DNA from: Megalonaias nervosa
Lineage: Eukaryota; Mollusca; Bivalvia; Unionida; Unionidae
Reading direction: 5' to 3'
NCBI GenBank assembly: GCA_016617855.1
Contig: JAECUM010004444.1
Coordinates: forward strand, 1 to 64,000
DNA: 64,000 bases
The notes under the pieces are model-generated. The model saw nothing but the letters and a program-made list of their open reading frames with translations, searched no databases and was not told the DNA's origin. Positions 15,257 to 30,200 of this stretch are shown piece after piece. Each line of letters begins with the position of its first letter. Position 1 is the first letter of the stretch. A program made the translations under genes and the position numbers.

Positions 15257-18200
15257 TACAATTGAACAACAGGAGAAAAACAATTAACAGGAACAAATTA
15301 TGCAAATGGGTTATGTCCTGTATCAGAAAAAAGTATAGAGTAATTTTAATCTGAGATGTGGTTCTGATTAGAAACAAAATACAATCAACCATTTCTACTG
15401 TTGGCTTGATTCACAGCTCTTTGATCACAGTTGAAGGTTAGGAATAGGACATGAACACTCAAGCTGAATGAAGTATGATCTTAGAAAAAAATGAATGTTA
15501 TGTTGCATTTGTGTAGAAGTTTCAAGTGATGACAAAAATGTTAGCTAGTCATTTTTTTCAGCAGCTAATAAATTTTGACTGGATTATATTTGTGAGATCT
15601 CATTCTTAACTTGCTGAATCACAAAATTTTTCCATTGCTATAAAAACATACTGTAAAGTATTTTTGACTCCTTTTCTTTCAAAAAGCTTTTAATTATCCT
15701 TCACTCATGTAAGATTGTCTATTAATTCTAACAAATCTCCAAAAATATTTATGATAAAATTGTGATACTTTTGTTTATGAAGTAAAAATTTAAAATGTAA
15801 TAATTACAATTGGAACACCACTTCAGTGCTATGCCATCATGGAATTCATCATACTCTCACCATTGTTAGCATCATAATGTCAAAAGATTACTTGCCACAC
15901 TGTGCAATAATGGTGTGTGATATCTCATAGCAGTGTCAGCATCATAATGCTGTGTGATGTCACATAGCAGTGTCACTCATAATGCTGTATGATGTCACAT
16001 AGCAGTGCCACTGTTATAATGCTGTGTGATGTCACATAGCAGTGTCACTGTTATAATGCTGTGTGATATCACATAGCAGTGTCACTGGTATAATGCTGAG
16101 TGATGTCACATAGCAGTGTCACTGTTATAATGCTGTGTAATGTCACATAGTGTCACTGTCATAATGTTGTGTGATATCTCATAGCAGTGCCACTGTTATG
16201 CTTTTACAGTCATACTGCTGTGATGCCAGATAACAGTGTCACTGTCATAATGCTGTGCAATGTCACAGCAGTGTCACTAATAATTCTGTGCAGTGTCACT
16301 TAGCAGTGTCACTGTCATAATGCTGTGCAATGTCACAGCAATGTCACTAATAATTCTGTGCATTGTCACATAGCAGTGTCACTGTCATAATGTTGTACAA
16401 TGTCACAGTGTCACTGTCATAATGCTGTATGATGTCACAGCAGTGTCACTGTCATAATGGTCATAATGCTGTGCAATGTCACAGCAGTGTCACTGTAATA
16501 ATGCTGTGCAGTGTCGCATAGTGTCACTGTCATAATGTTGTGCAATGTCTTAGCAGTGTTACTGTCATGATGCTATGTGATGTCACATAGCAGTGTCACT
16601 TCATAATGCTTTGCATTGTCACATAGCAGTGTCATTTTTGTCATAATGCCATACGTCACATTACAGTGTCATTGAATAAGGCAAAGTCCTTAATGTTTTA
16701 TGATAAATAGAATGTTAAACTCATCATTTTTTTACATGAAATTTATGGCACATTAAATAATATTCCACTCTTTGCAAGCAGTTCAACTCATAATATTATT
16801 GAACTTACTTCATAATTATATTAAATTCACACTCCTATAAGATACTTTATGCATAAAGTATAATTCATACTTCTACATGATACTCTGTGTATAAAATCTA
16901 GACTTATCAAATGCACACTCCTGTAATTACACCATGTATAAATTACATATTTATCAAATGCACATTCCTGTAATTACACTATGTGTAAATTTTACATTTA
17001 TCAAAAACACACTCCTGTAATTACACTAAGTATAAATTATAAATTTATCAAATGAATACTCCTGTAATTACACTATGTATAAAATCTAGACTTCTCAAAT
17101 GCACACTCCTGTAATTACTCTATGTATAAAATCTAGACCTATTAAATTTAAATTATCAAATTCACACTCCTGTAATTACTCTATGTATAAAATCTAGACC
17201 TGTTAAATTTAAATTATCAAATTCACACTCCTGTAAAACACTCTATGTATAAACTATCAAATTCTCTTTCACATAATTAAATATAATATTTGGTGGATCT
17301 TACATTGTCATAAACATATTAACAATATGTTTAGTTAGACTCTTATTTATTACATTTTGATTTCCAGATTGTCATAGTACATGTGTTAGCATTGTAACAT
17401 GTTTATTACATTTTGATTTCCAGATTGTCATAGCACATGTGTTAGCATTGTAACATGTTTATTACATTTTGATTTCCAGATTGTCATAGTACATGTGTTA
17501 GCATTGTAACATGTTTATTACATTTTGATTTCCAGATTGTCATAGCACATGTGTTAGCATTGTAACATGTTTATTACATTTTGATTTCCAGATTGTCATA
17601 GTACATGTGTTAGCATTGTAACATGTCTTATTCATTACATTTTGATTTCCAGATTGTCATAGTACTTGTGTTAGCATTGTAACATGTCTTATTCATTACA
17701 TTTTGATTTCCAGATTGTCATAGTACATGTGTTAGCATTGTAACATGTTTTAGAGAAAGTCTAGTGTTTTTCTTTTACAGGGTGGTAAAGGTCTCTACGT
17801 TAGTTGTAAATTTTCATTTTTAAACCTTTATTAGTGTTACAATACACCTCTTCAGTTTTATATTTTATGTAAACTTTGGTAGCATACACTGCAAGGTACT
17901 TCAAATAGATAAGCGATTGTTGTTATCTTTTCTTCTTGAGGATTGGATGTCACTAAAATTTAACATTTGTATATTGTATAGTGTTACTTTTGGCAAGACC
18001 AGGTCTAATATTTTCATAAGTATTCGAACTCTGAACTCAAATTAAAAATAAAACCCTATCCTTTAGAGAGCAGTTTTAGAGTACAGATAATCCTGTTTAA
18101 GCAGACATCCCAGGGAAATGAGTAATGTGACCACGTAGACAGGTGGTTGCTTAATAGATATTTTGTTCTTTAATATTTTCATCTACGAGACTTTGAAAAG

Positions 18201-21200
18201 CTGGTTGTTTTCAAAAGATGATTGCCTAATACAGGTGATTCTCGAAGCAGGTTTGACTATTCATTTAAATAAGAGAACTAGAACAAGGTGGAATAGATCC
18301 TAAGTTAAGATAATCCTGACAAGTTCTGTGATTCAAGCTATAATTGGAGTAAATGAAAATGAGTCAAATTTAAATTATGGAATTCACATGTTTCGAATTA
18401 GAGCTTAAGTTTCAGTTTCAAGATAATGGGCACAGAACTGATTAGAGCTTAGAATGATTAATTTTTTTGATATTGTTTGGTACAAATTCAAAATTTTAAC
18501 AGATTAGTAAATTTTCTTGCCATTATGCTGTAATACTGGTAGACTTGATAACTTAAAATTTGCATATATATGCATTTAATGCTTCATTCTTGATTATCAG
18601 CATTATTTTGTAGAGATCCTTTTCTTGTTACGTTTAATTAATTTACAAAGCGTTGGGTCTTCTTTGCGAACTGTCACTATATACATCCTCAAAAACTTCC
18701 TGTTAGGAGTCAATTTGTATCTTTTTTCAAATCTTACTTGTGATACTGACTTGCATGTTGTTTAAAAATATCATAGATCTTACATGAAGAGCTTGAGAAG
18801 CTTACGGAAGAAATGAAGGACAAGCCAAGAGCTTTTGACTACTGTCGTAGGGGAGCATTGCATAGAAAGGTCTGTGGTAGTTTTTGTTCAGTCTAACAGA
18901 TTTGCTGTTTGAGTCATGCTTCATGTTTTGCATAGATAAGAATCCCTATATTTGGTTTACTCTTTGGTCATGGTTCCCTTGTCTTACAAGAGAGTAAAAG
19001 TGTGAAAGAGATATCATGATGGTATAATTTTTATGTCCTAGAAGTAGTACACACTGTTAATATTTTTCAGGTGCTGTTGCAGCTCATTTGCAGATGAATT
19101 GTTTTAATTGAAATTTTTCTTATTAAAATTTCATTTTATTAGTTTCAATCAACCAAAGACTGTTGCTGAAACAGTTATGATTAAGTTTTAAACATTTCTT
19201 TGTTGCCATAATTTTGTTACACTGATTTACAGTATTTCTTCCATGATTAAACTAGGAGGGGCAGAGGGCTGTCTGGAAAATTTGTCAAAGAGTAAGGGCA
19301 TGGACTTGTTTATCAGTTATCAGACAGATATCTATAATGAATATTTGTTAAAAATTTTAAATGTTGCAGAGGCTTATCTTTGAGAATAGGTTTGTTGTGG
19401 GATAAATACAGTATGCATAACAGAGAGATGCTTGATATCTTATTCAGATGACGTATTTTTATATTTTCAGCTTGGTTATATCAAGAAAGCGGAGAAAGAT
19501 TTGAACAAGTAAATCACAAGACATTTGCATAGATTATGAAGTCATTTTTCTTTAAAAAGTGCCATATTTGTTGGATTTGTGTTACTACAGACCACAAATT
19601 TAAGGACCAAATGAACAAAGATCTTTCTTTGAAGACAAAACAGAGTCCCTTATAAATCTATGAATTCAAGTGCTGTTCCCCTCTTATAAGACCACCTGTT
19701 CTGCAGTATGAAAGTGGTCTTATAAGAGGGGTGGCCTTTCTAGAAGGGGAATCATACAGATGGGAGCAGTGATTACATTAAAAGTAAGAAAGGAATCACT
19801 GATAACTGATTTTGAAATATTTAATATTTTCATTTCAAAACCACATTTATGTTATGGGATTATTGTGATTTAACTTGTATTAATTTTATTGAAAATTATT
19901 ATGAATGATCATCAATGATAGTGCAAAGCCATTGAGATACCTTGTCAATAAAATCAGGGTACAAACTTCTACCTGTAACTCTCCATCTATTCCATTTTCC
20001 CTGGAATGTATATTTGAATCCATGTAATGTCAAATTTCTCAGCTATAATCATGGGGCTCTCTCTATTTTCATTTAATCGAATTGCTTTCATTCTAAGCTG
20101 AGAATCCCAGACATTTTGCACTTTTTGCAACAACTTCCTTCATTGGCGACTATACCAATGTGAAACTAATTTCATAGCTATTGCATGACATGTTTATTGT
20201 TTGCAAAGGAATTTATCTTGTGACATGATTGATTGGTTTTACTCGGGTTCCCTTTCGTAATCTGTGAGAGAGAAACCACAATGGCTAAGATACCATTTTG
20301 TACTTTATGCAACTAGATGTCATGTTAACTTTTGGTGAACGATACAGTACTTCCAAGCTGTTAAATTTTGTAATCTTAATAATTATTGGTAATAGCTAAT
20401 AATTATCAGAGTGACATCAAAGGAGCTCACAGCAATAAAGATAAATGGATTACTAACCTCTTTGTATGAATTAAAGTTATGCATTTTTTTGGAATGTTGG
20501 AACAAATGTCAGTGTTTTGAATTTGAAGTCAACAAATATTCATGAGATTTCTATCAGTAAACCCCAATATGTGTTTTCTCATGGGACTTAAATCTGACAT
20601 TTTTCCATTGGTATGCTGGCCATCCTAGAGGGGTACTTTTGGATACAAACTCGTCCGTGCCAAGGGATTCTGGCCATATAAAGCGGGTGGCTGCTGGTCG
20701 GGGGTGGGGTGGGGGTGGGTGGGGCTCTTGCAAAAGGAGACCACTGTGTTAAGAGTTCATTTTTCTGAAACTCCATTTTTGGGGAAATGTATTCCAAAAT
20801 TTTAGCTGTCCAGAGGTTGTATGATAAGGTTACTTATAACTTGAGGAAATAAGTCCATTGAAAATGATAAAGTTTTTAAAATAACAGAAAATGCTGTCAC
20901 AGTTCAATCCGTGGACACAAAAGTTTGAAAATCCAACCAGATGCATACAATTTTATTTGTACACATAACCATGTATATAAATGATAAAATCCCTTGATCA
21001 TGGTAGTCACCTGTTATGCTTATTTCTGTGTAGCCATGGTAACTGAGTGGTTAGTATATATTATGCACCACCAAAAGGGTATGATTTTGAATTCTCCCAT
21101 TGAATTAGTCCATGTCAGCTACTTTGGCATGTCCAGTTTATTCCAATTGCCTGGACACTAAATAAGCTACATGTGTTGTTCTGTTGTAAAACACCAAACC

Positions 21201-24200
21201 AAACATATTTCTCTTTAGCCTGTGAATGATAGGACGTTGTTATAACTTTTAAGGCACCAGTTCTGACATCAGTGTGAAAGGTGTTAAGATTCTTTGTTAA
21301 TATTTTTAAAGTCATACATCCTCTGTGTCATTTACAGATCTCAGCTAAAACTTTCATATAGTATTCTGTATCATTTACAGATCTCAGCCAAAACTTTCAT
21401 GTAGTATTCTGTATGCTTAAATTATGTACCCTGAGATGCTATAATTTTCCAGTTCTGTAAACATTTGCAGAAAGTTGTCGTTTTAATGCTATTCTTAGGT
21501 AGGACTCATCATTCTGTGGAATCTCTGTATAGACTAGATGGACCCAAGGAGACAGCAAATCATGAATATTCACCATTAAAATCTGTTCTATGCTGACCAT
21601 GTACATTAAAATTTTTGAATAAGTGGAAAGTTTACAATAAAGCATTCCCATTGTGGTATGGTACAAATGTATTATTGAGACATCAGAATAATGAAAATAT
21701 ACTGTATTCCATGTATCAGTTTATTCCATGTATTAGTGTATTTGATTTTTTTTTACATTGCAGAGCAATAGAGTTGGAACCAATGCTGCTAGATGCTTAC
21801 TGGCATCGTCACTTGCTGTTCGTGTTACAGGATAAGAAAGCCCAGGCATTGGAAGATCTAACATACATATTGAAGCACAGCAAGCAACATTCTGGAGCTT
21901 ACAGATCTATGTCAGTACATCATTTTTATTAAAATGAAGATTATAATATCGTTAAGCATCCTTGAGCATTTTATGAGTTTTGGTAAATTCAGCAACATTA
22001 TGACACTTTGCTCATTGACAGCAGAAATATTGTAGTCATGGGGGTATAAATTGGCAAACTTTGGGTGAGAAAAGAGGGAGTCCAAGAAGTCAATAATGCA
22101 ACTTTTAATATTGGTAAATTTTTTGTTTTTACTGAAATAATAACTGTCCTGTGCTTGATTTCAGTTTCTATTATATTCACTTTACTTTTGTGTTTCTTCA
22201 CTTTTTGAATATGATAATACTTTATTTCATTTTCTGTTTGTTTGGTTAACCCTACTTGCCAGCTAGGGAATTTTCTTATAATCTGTTGGAAAAATGTTTG
22301 CTGATTGGTTAGTTGGTATGGGTTTAATGCCATCTTTCAGCTCATGATAGGCCATGAGTAAGAAGCATTAAAATTTCTTGCAATGAGCTTAGTTGTCATT
22401 GACATATGTGTGACAGCTCAGGACAGATCTGGAGGTTCACAAAATTTGGTCACCAGTGTGACTTCAAATTAGCAGAATTTTCATTGACCCAATTGTTAGC
22501 TTGTACATGGACAAAAATGACAGCTATTGAACAGTTTTCTATTTTCTGTATAAAATATGCACAGCATCTCATCACATCAGTCATTTCACAGTAAATTTTG
22601 CCTTTCATACTTTCCTTGTATGTAGCACAAACATTTTTAGCATTAGTAGAGCAGTGTTTGGATTATATTTGTGGCAGTCCTCATCATTGTTGGTCTCAAC
22701 ACTTAGGAAATGATATATCAGTTTCTTCTTGATTCTGCCTGAATTTTCTTTAGTATAGGAAATGTCCTATCACTGTCAACATTGGAATATGGCAGTGGTA
22801 ATATGACTCTACCAAGAAGTTTAAATTGTTTCCTACATGTGGTTAGATTCATGTTGCTGAATACCTGCTGGAACTGCTCAACATTAGTGCCGTCTGGGTT
22901 GAATTTGGAAAGTTCTTATTTAAACTCAACTTTACATGAATGACAGAATGCATATTCATATCCCTTTGAACATGATTCCATCCAATGAAATTCCTGTTTC
23001 AATCCATTACCGAATTTTGTGATATTTCAGCTGTTTTGATTTTGGCATTTTAGCATTGCGAGATGATGCACACTTTAGTATCTCAACAAACAGCCAAACG
23101 ACCCTGCCATAAGAATTCAAGTAATGTTTATTGTTTTATGCTGCCTGATGTCTTTAATAATCCACCCATAATCCATTAATGGCTTAAATCCTTCCATATT
23201 ATATTGATCGCACCTTATATATACCCATGATTACTTTTAGGTTATTATCTGTCAGGTGAATTGTTAAAGTATCATGCTTGCCCACATAATATGAGTTTAC
23301 AGTCATGTGATCACAGGAACTCTTTTTTTTTTTGTAGAAATATTGTATTGAAAGCAGTCACTTGAAAAGACAAAATACCATGAAATATTTCCATATGTTG
23401 ATGTTTCAAAACAAGTTATTGGGCTCACAATTAATACCTTCATCTAAACCAGGGGATTGAAATTCAAACCACCTGAGGGCCACATGAGGGCATTTTTGAT
23501 GGCCCAAGGGCCGCACCACCTTTGTTATCTCTCATGACACCGTGTGACACCAATCAGTTTGCAGGCCACAGGATATGGCTTGGCAGGCTGCATGTGGCTC
23601 ATGAGCCACGTGTTTTAGACACCTATCTAAACAGTTGAGAGGTATCACTTTGGAAAATTGTATGTTGTTATTTGCATGCATTGAAACATGGATAGTTGTG
23701 AAGAAGAATATTGATTGACTACATTATACAAGCTTTTCAAAAAAAGGAGAGTCATATTTGGATTTTTATTTTTGAATTTCAGAAAGGTCATCTACCAAAA
23801 GATGTCTACATAATTAATGCTTTTAATGTCAGAAAGGAAGTCCATAAGTTACAGATATTTTGGAAGGTGTTTTTATAACACTGCTTGGAGGAATATCAGT
23901 TGATTCAGACCTTATATACTGATAGTGCATCTTCCAAAGCAGAGAAATTTATCATGATAGCATTATATTGTTATTCAGCTTATTTAATAAAATGATACAT
24001 GCTTATGTGGCAGGTTGTAATTTTGTTTTGCTTGCATGTAACTATGACAAAATTCCAGTGAAACTAATCTTTCCCCCTCCTCCACAGGGCCGAGATCTAC
24101 AGGAGACAGGGAGATATTACGATGGCTATTGTCAATTACACTCAAGCCATTAAGTTAAACCCTAAAGATCATGAGGCATACTTCCGACGAGCCGAAATGT

Positions 24201-27200
24201 ACGAGAAGGTATGGGACTTCATTCATCTGTTTAATCAACAATACATGGGATTAACAGTCCATGAGTTATGGAGGTTACAGAATAAAGGTTTTGCAATGAA
24301 ATAAATTTTTTGCTTGTCTCTGTCATGTAGGGGAGAGCTGTTGTACTATGCCTGGTTCAGGTGTCAGTGTCAGTGTCAGTGTCAGCACTTATAAAAGCAT
24401 GTACATGTGTACAGACATATTGCATCTCCTAGGCAACAGCTTGGAGTGCATTTCACAGCATGTACCCCCATGAAAGGGGGATAATAGAGCTTACTTTGTG
24501 CATACATGTACATAGTTTTGTACATTTTTGGTTAAGATTATACATTTAGCTCATGGCCACATTGGGTTGTTAGCATACTGTTTTCTTACCGTTATAATGA
24601 GATTCATGAAAGTTGGTTAAGAGATGTATTTTGATGAATTCTACTCCCCGATTACTTAAGTTGGTCACTATGACTCATATTTTATGCTTCAGGGCTGTTC
24701 CAGTAAAACATACCCTGGACCCAGGAAGGCACTTTTAATGTGGGGTACTCACCTATAGATGGAATTTAGAATTTTCTTATTATCTGAATACAATCTCTTT
24801 GAAATTAAAGTACCCTGGCATATAGTTTTAAAAAACTGCTTTCCCTGGGTACCATGCATGTTTAAATGGAACAGCCCTCAGTAACTTTTGTTACATTCTG
24901 TGTTGTTTTTTTAAAAAATATTTCTCAAGCACTGCTTATGCCAGAAATATTTAAACTAGATAATTGTATGTATGTCTGCTAGTACTCCATCTGTATAACA
25001 GAAGAAGGTTTCTGTGGCCTCATTTCACATTTTAATGGTTTAAGTTATGTTTTTTCATTGAGCTCATGATTACAAATTTGTTTTGCATGATGCACTTTCC
25101 TATAAAAAATCATGAAACTTTGTGGGGGGGGAATGAGTTTTGATGAGCACTAAAACCATCTTGTAAAAGTAGGTCATTTTGACCCATACTTTATGCTTCA
25201 CTGATTTGGGTTTAATTTTGTGTTGGTGCTCATTTATAGGTCATGATCAGTTTAGTCTGAATGTATTTAATGCAGAGATGTTGCCAGGGCATGTGATTGC
25301 ATGAATTGCAAAAAGTGTGTATGAATTTGCTTACTTTGAGAACAGTGATGTGCATGAACTCCCACAAATTAGTTTCAGGCTGCACATGTTAAAATATTAT
25401 CTACTCTGTATAAAAATTTTTATTCAAGCATTTACTATTAAAGTGTTTGTTGTGAGATAAGTCATGTCAGTAGAGGTATCGTAGCACTTGTCACAACATC
25501 TGTCTTTTTTCAAGTTGGCAACTGTTTACACATCTGGGTTCTTCATCTTGATTTGAATGGTTGTTTAACTAAATTTGACTGGCACATTTGGCCCTGTAAC
25601 AAGCATTATTAGTTTGAACCTTGTATCAAGGAAGTTTCTCAAATGTGTGTTTAAAATACAGGCTACATAGAAAACCCAAAATGGCTGATTTCAGCATGAT
25701 TCATCATCAGATGATTTCATTATGAAAATGTGGCTGATGGTAGTAGTGATGACGGTGATTTTTAAAGTCATGAAGTATATCAGAATATTGGAGCTCGGAA
25801 AGTGTTAGTGGAGTTACAAGTCAGTGATTATGAGCTCAAAAATGATGTTAAATGATGTTGAATGTACATGCTGGATAGACAAAAAAGAGAGGCATGCTGG
25901 TAAACTACCCTTTTCAGCTGTATTTCAAAATTAAATGTGGAACAGACAGAATACCAAACCTAATTAAAATACAGACAATTTAAAAGCAGAGTGCAATTTT
26001 CATTTCTTTTCTCAGACAATTTAGCCCTCAGTGCTCAAAAAATCTGATAGCCCAATGCCTGGGGCTCCCCTCTAATTTTAGATCAGGCTTGTCCTGTATT
26101 CTAAGTGAGGTGCCCGTTGGGCTTGTTGAAAAAAAAAAATTTCCTGAGGAAACTTTGATCATGCTGATTAAATGTGTAAATGTATTTTACATACCTGCCA
26201 TAACATGCCAGAATCTAACTTAGATCATCACTGTCCTACATGAAATTGAGATCTGAAATTGAAGGATGGCGTATCATGCTAAAAGTACGATTTTGTACTC
26301 CCAAATCCCCTGACATGGTCGTGTTTTGAGAAAACACAATTTTCAGTAATCTTCAAAAAAACAAAAAAGAAAAGAAAAAAAAGAAAAACAATAACACTTT
26401 CAGTATATCCCCATTACATGATTGGAGCTGAGGTAAAACTATCCCTTGGGCAGTTTAAATAGCGCAATTAAAGGCAAAGAGGTCAGGTGTAAACCACCAT
26501 TTCAAATATTACTTAACTGACTGACAATTATTTGAAGGCTGCAGTGAGTGAGCCCATTGTGCTAATTTGTAAAGGTTGGATCAGGAAGTGGAACAACCCA
26601 TTATAGGTAATCAACGAGATCCTAGATACATGTACAAGAACAAAAGTTATTACATATCATTGCCTTGAATGAGAATGTTTAAGCCATATGTATAATATTT
26701 TTGACAAGTTTGTGAACAGCAGCATTGTTTCTTTGAAGTCAGATGTTACTGCATCTGTAGTAGTGTTCAAGTGTACTTCATTTTTTAATCTGATTTAGGA
26801 AGCATTTGGTTGACGGAGTTTTACACTGTGAAGAATGCCAGTGAAAAAAAGAGGGGGGGAGGAGCTATTAATTCTTTGCACATACTGTAAACAATACATC
26901 GACATACACCAACTCGGTTCTGACCAGGATTCACTCAGAGAATCCAGCAGAGAAGTTTGAACATCAGGGCCATCCAGTTCCTAGTGAGTGTAGTGATGAA
27001 GACTAATGACACTTGCATTACTTTCAAACCCCTTTGACCCCTATTGAATTTGTATTTGAATCGTAGCTATTGCAATTTTGTGTGACAATATTAAAAAAGG
27101 GGAAATTTTGGGCATGTGGAAACTGGAGTCCAGGCTTGTGGAATTTCAGTCAGGGTTTGTGAGTGTATTAAGTCACCAGCCTGGAGCCTGCATCTAAAAA

Positions 27201-30200
27201 CATTTTCTTTGAGCACTGGCCCTGCAGGATCATGTGCTACAAAATTATATAATCCTATTGGGGTTAAGATAAATTGAATAAATAAGAATTTAAAAAATTG
27301 AAATTAAGAAGTAAAGATATTTATTTGGTCAAAATACCCCTGACTGAACAAGCAGACTATGGCATTAATGGACCTAAAACCTTAATACAGCATTTTGGAA
27401 CAGATTTTAAAAAATCTGATATAGCAATCAGTTAACTATTCATTCAAGAGCAGAGCTTATATTAGTGAAAAATCTTATTTTGGAGCAGAAGTTTCCAATA
27501 GATAATACCTGTGAGCTGTGGAAAATTGTACATAACAACCATAAAGAATAGTTTCTGAATTTTCTACAATTGACACTGTTGCTTTCATTTTAAAATATTA
27601 TTAAAGTTTTGATATTCTGTTTTATACTGCATAAACTATGAGCAAAAGAGATGTATCCCAATATATTGATATACCATTGCAGCCTTTGAATTACCACTGA
27701 AGAGTGTTTTGCTGTTGCAGCACAGTGTTCCTCATGCACAACACTCCACAAATTCTCCACCTTCACACCCAGCACAATCAAATGATCTATTTGTGAGGAC
27801 CAGCTCTCAAGAAAAGTTGCCAAATGCATTACTCATGCTAAATGGAAATTGATTTCTAGTTGTTACGATGCCAAGTGGAAAATTTTTTATAATTGGTACA
27901 GTAGGAAAAGTATTGATCCTATCTGCTCTTCATTAACTACTTTTTTCATAATTTCTTCTTCTTCTGTTTTATGTTAAAGATTTCTCAGTATCCACCATTA
28001 GGGGCTATAGAGCTGCTCTCTCAAGTACTCCTAAATTCTCTATGAATGGCACTTCAGTATTGGACATAAATTTTTTAGAATTGATCTGGATCTTCAAGTT
28101 CCAGAGACCAGTCTCATTAATGTGAAGGTGGTACCAGTTGTATGTTCTTTGGTCATTATCTAAACCTTCTCATAGACTTTGGAGCAAAGTTTTCTTTGAG
28201 AACCCTTCCCATAAAACAGGCTCCCATCATCAGCATGAAGAAAGATTGAAATTCATGCTTTACCATGGGGGAAAAGGTTGTTTCTGTTTCAGTAATAACT
28301 ATGATTTGGCCTTTCTTCTTTGCCAGCCTGGTTTCAGGCCAAGAATCAGCTGCTCTTGATAGATCTTATTCCTACTGAAATCTCCAGCATGTTACTCCTT
28401 TGCTCAATTAGAGCCTTACAGTTCTATCCTGATTAGAGGAGAAAAGAAAGTGTAATGCCCACTTTGTATTTGTTGAAAATTTATTTCCAATATTTTGGCA
28501 GTTATCATTTTGCAGTGGATTATTGGACTATAATTTAAGAGCTTATCAATCCAAGTGAGAGAGATCTATGTTTCTTGAAAATCAAAGTCCATGACGTCAG
28601 GATTATTGCTGCGTCTTGGGCCTTTTTGAATCATTCATCTTTGGATAATGGCATGAAAGTTGGCATAAAGTCTGGTCAGTATAAAACATTGCTTAACTAA
28701 TGAGCTGATCCTGTGTTAGGTCATCTGTGACTGAAATTGGTATCAGTCACATCACCAGAGTTATTCTGTGTTAGGTCATCTGGGACTGAAATTGCTATCA
28801 GTCAAATCACCAGTTTCATATCTTAATGCTTTTATTTTAAAGATAATATAATGAAAATACTAAATGAGTTTATTTTTGATGGTGGGGTGGGAGGCAGTGA
28901 TTAAATAGGTTTTCATTTGTCTGACCAGTGCATAACTGGAAAACACTTTTGTTTGACCTCACTTTCGATACAAAGACAACAATGGTTTAAACAATGGAAA
29001 CAGATTTACTTCAGAATTCATCTAATATTTCATTGATGAAAATGTCTTCCTAAATTGCACAATGTTGTATAAAACAAATATCCATCAGTTTTTTAAAAAT
29101 AATTTTGAGTGATGCAGAGTGAACTTTTTTGTATGTCCAATTCTCAACCACTTGGACCTGGCTAACAAATATGGGCTTCTTGATGATATAAATAACAGAG
29201 ATTAAGACATCTGATAGCAGTCTCAGTGGTGACAGATGTAGTCTTGAAAGAAGCTCACATATAAATATTTAAGCAGAAGAATAAGCTTGCCCAGCGAGGT
29301 GAACTCATTGCAGGTTTTTCAGCTTGTTGCAGCCAGCTGCAAAATTAAGTTTTCTATTATGGAATTCAAAAGAAATATTCAGCCTTAGAAAAAAATAGTA
29401 CTATTCATCAGTAATGGCCAGTCTGCAAATTTAAGTACCAATCAAAATGTTATTTTCAGCAAAATCATGATGATAATTTGCCTTAAAACTGAATTCACAG
29501 AATTGAATAATCTCATCATTCTTCAGTATAGAACAAAACTATTAGGAGACAAAATTCTTATTTCCTGCATATGCTTACCTTTTAGAAAATATTGATTGAT
29601 TCTTCCTTTACCTACAGCGAGGTGACATGCTTCTGGCATTGGAGGATTATGGGAAGGCCACAAAGATCATGCCCACAAGAACTGATGCAATTCTCAAACA
29701 TGGAATGTATTATTTTGAGATTGGGTAAGATCTTTTCAGCTGTTAAATTTGTTGTTCTCTGATAGTCTTTGTGCAAGTTTTATCAATGTTATAATTTCAT
29801 TTTATCACCTCTCCTGGTCATAGACCTAAACAGTTTATTGGATCGTCTGTTGTCCATCATCTGTCCGACTATTAGCATAAGTTTGTTATAACTTCTCCTG
29901 CTTGGAGGATTGCCATAAAATTACTCATTTATCTAATGGTTGCCACTCAGACATTGAGTATGGCCAGCACATTTGCTGTCTTGAAAGTCTTGTTATCATT
30001 ACTTCTCCTGGGTGGTCATATCAACATGTGGTTTTCACTAAAAGACTTCTTATGATGACTAGTTTGTTCTAAATGGAATTGATGCCAACCTGATGTCCAT
30101 TATGGCTGCCATTGTGAAAATCATGTCATTTCTCCTGGACAAAATGTCATGTTGACATAGGGTTTTTACCATAAAACCTCTTATGATGTCTTGTTGTTCC

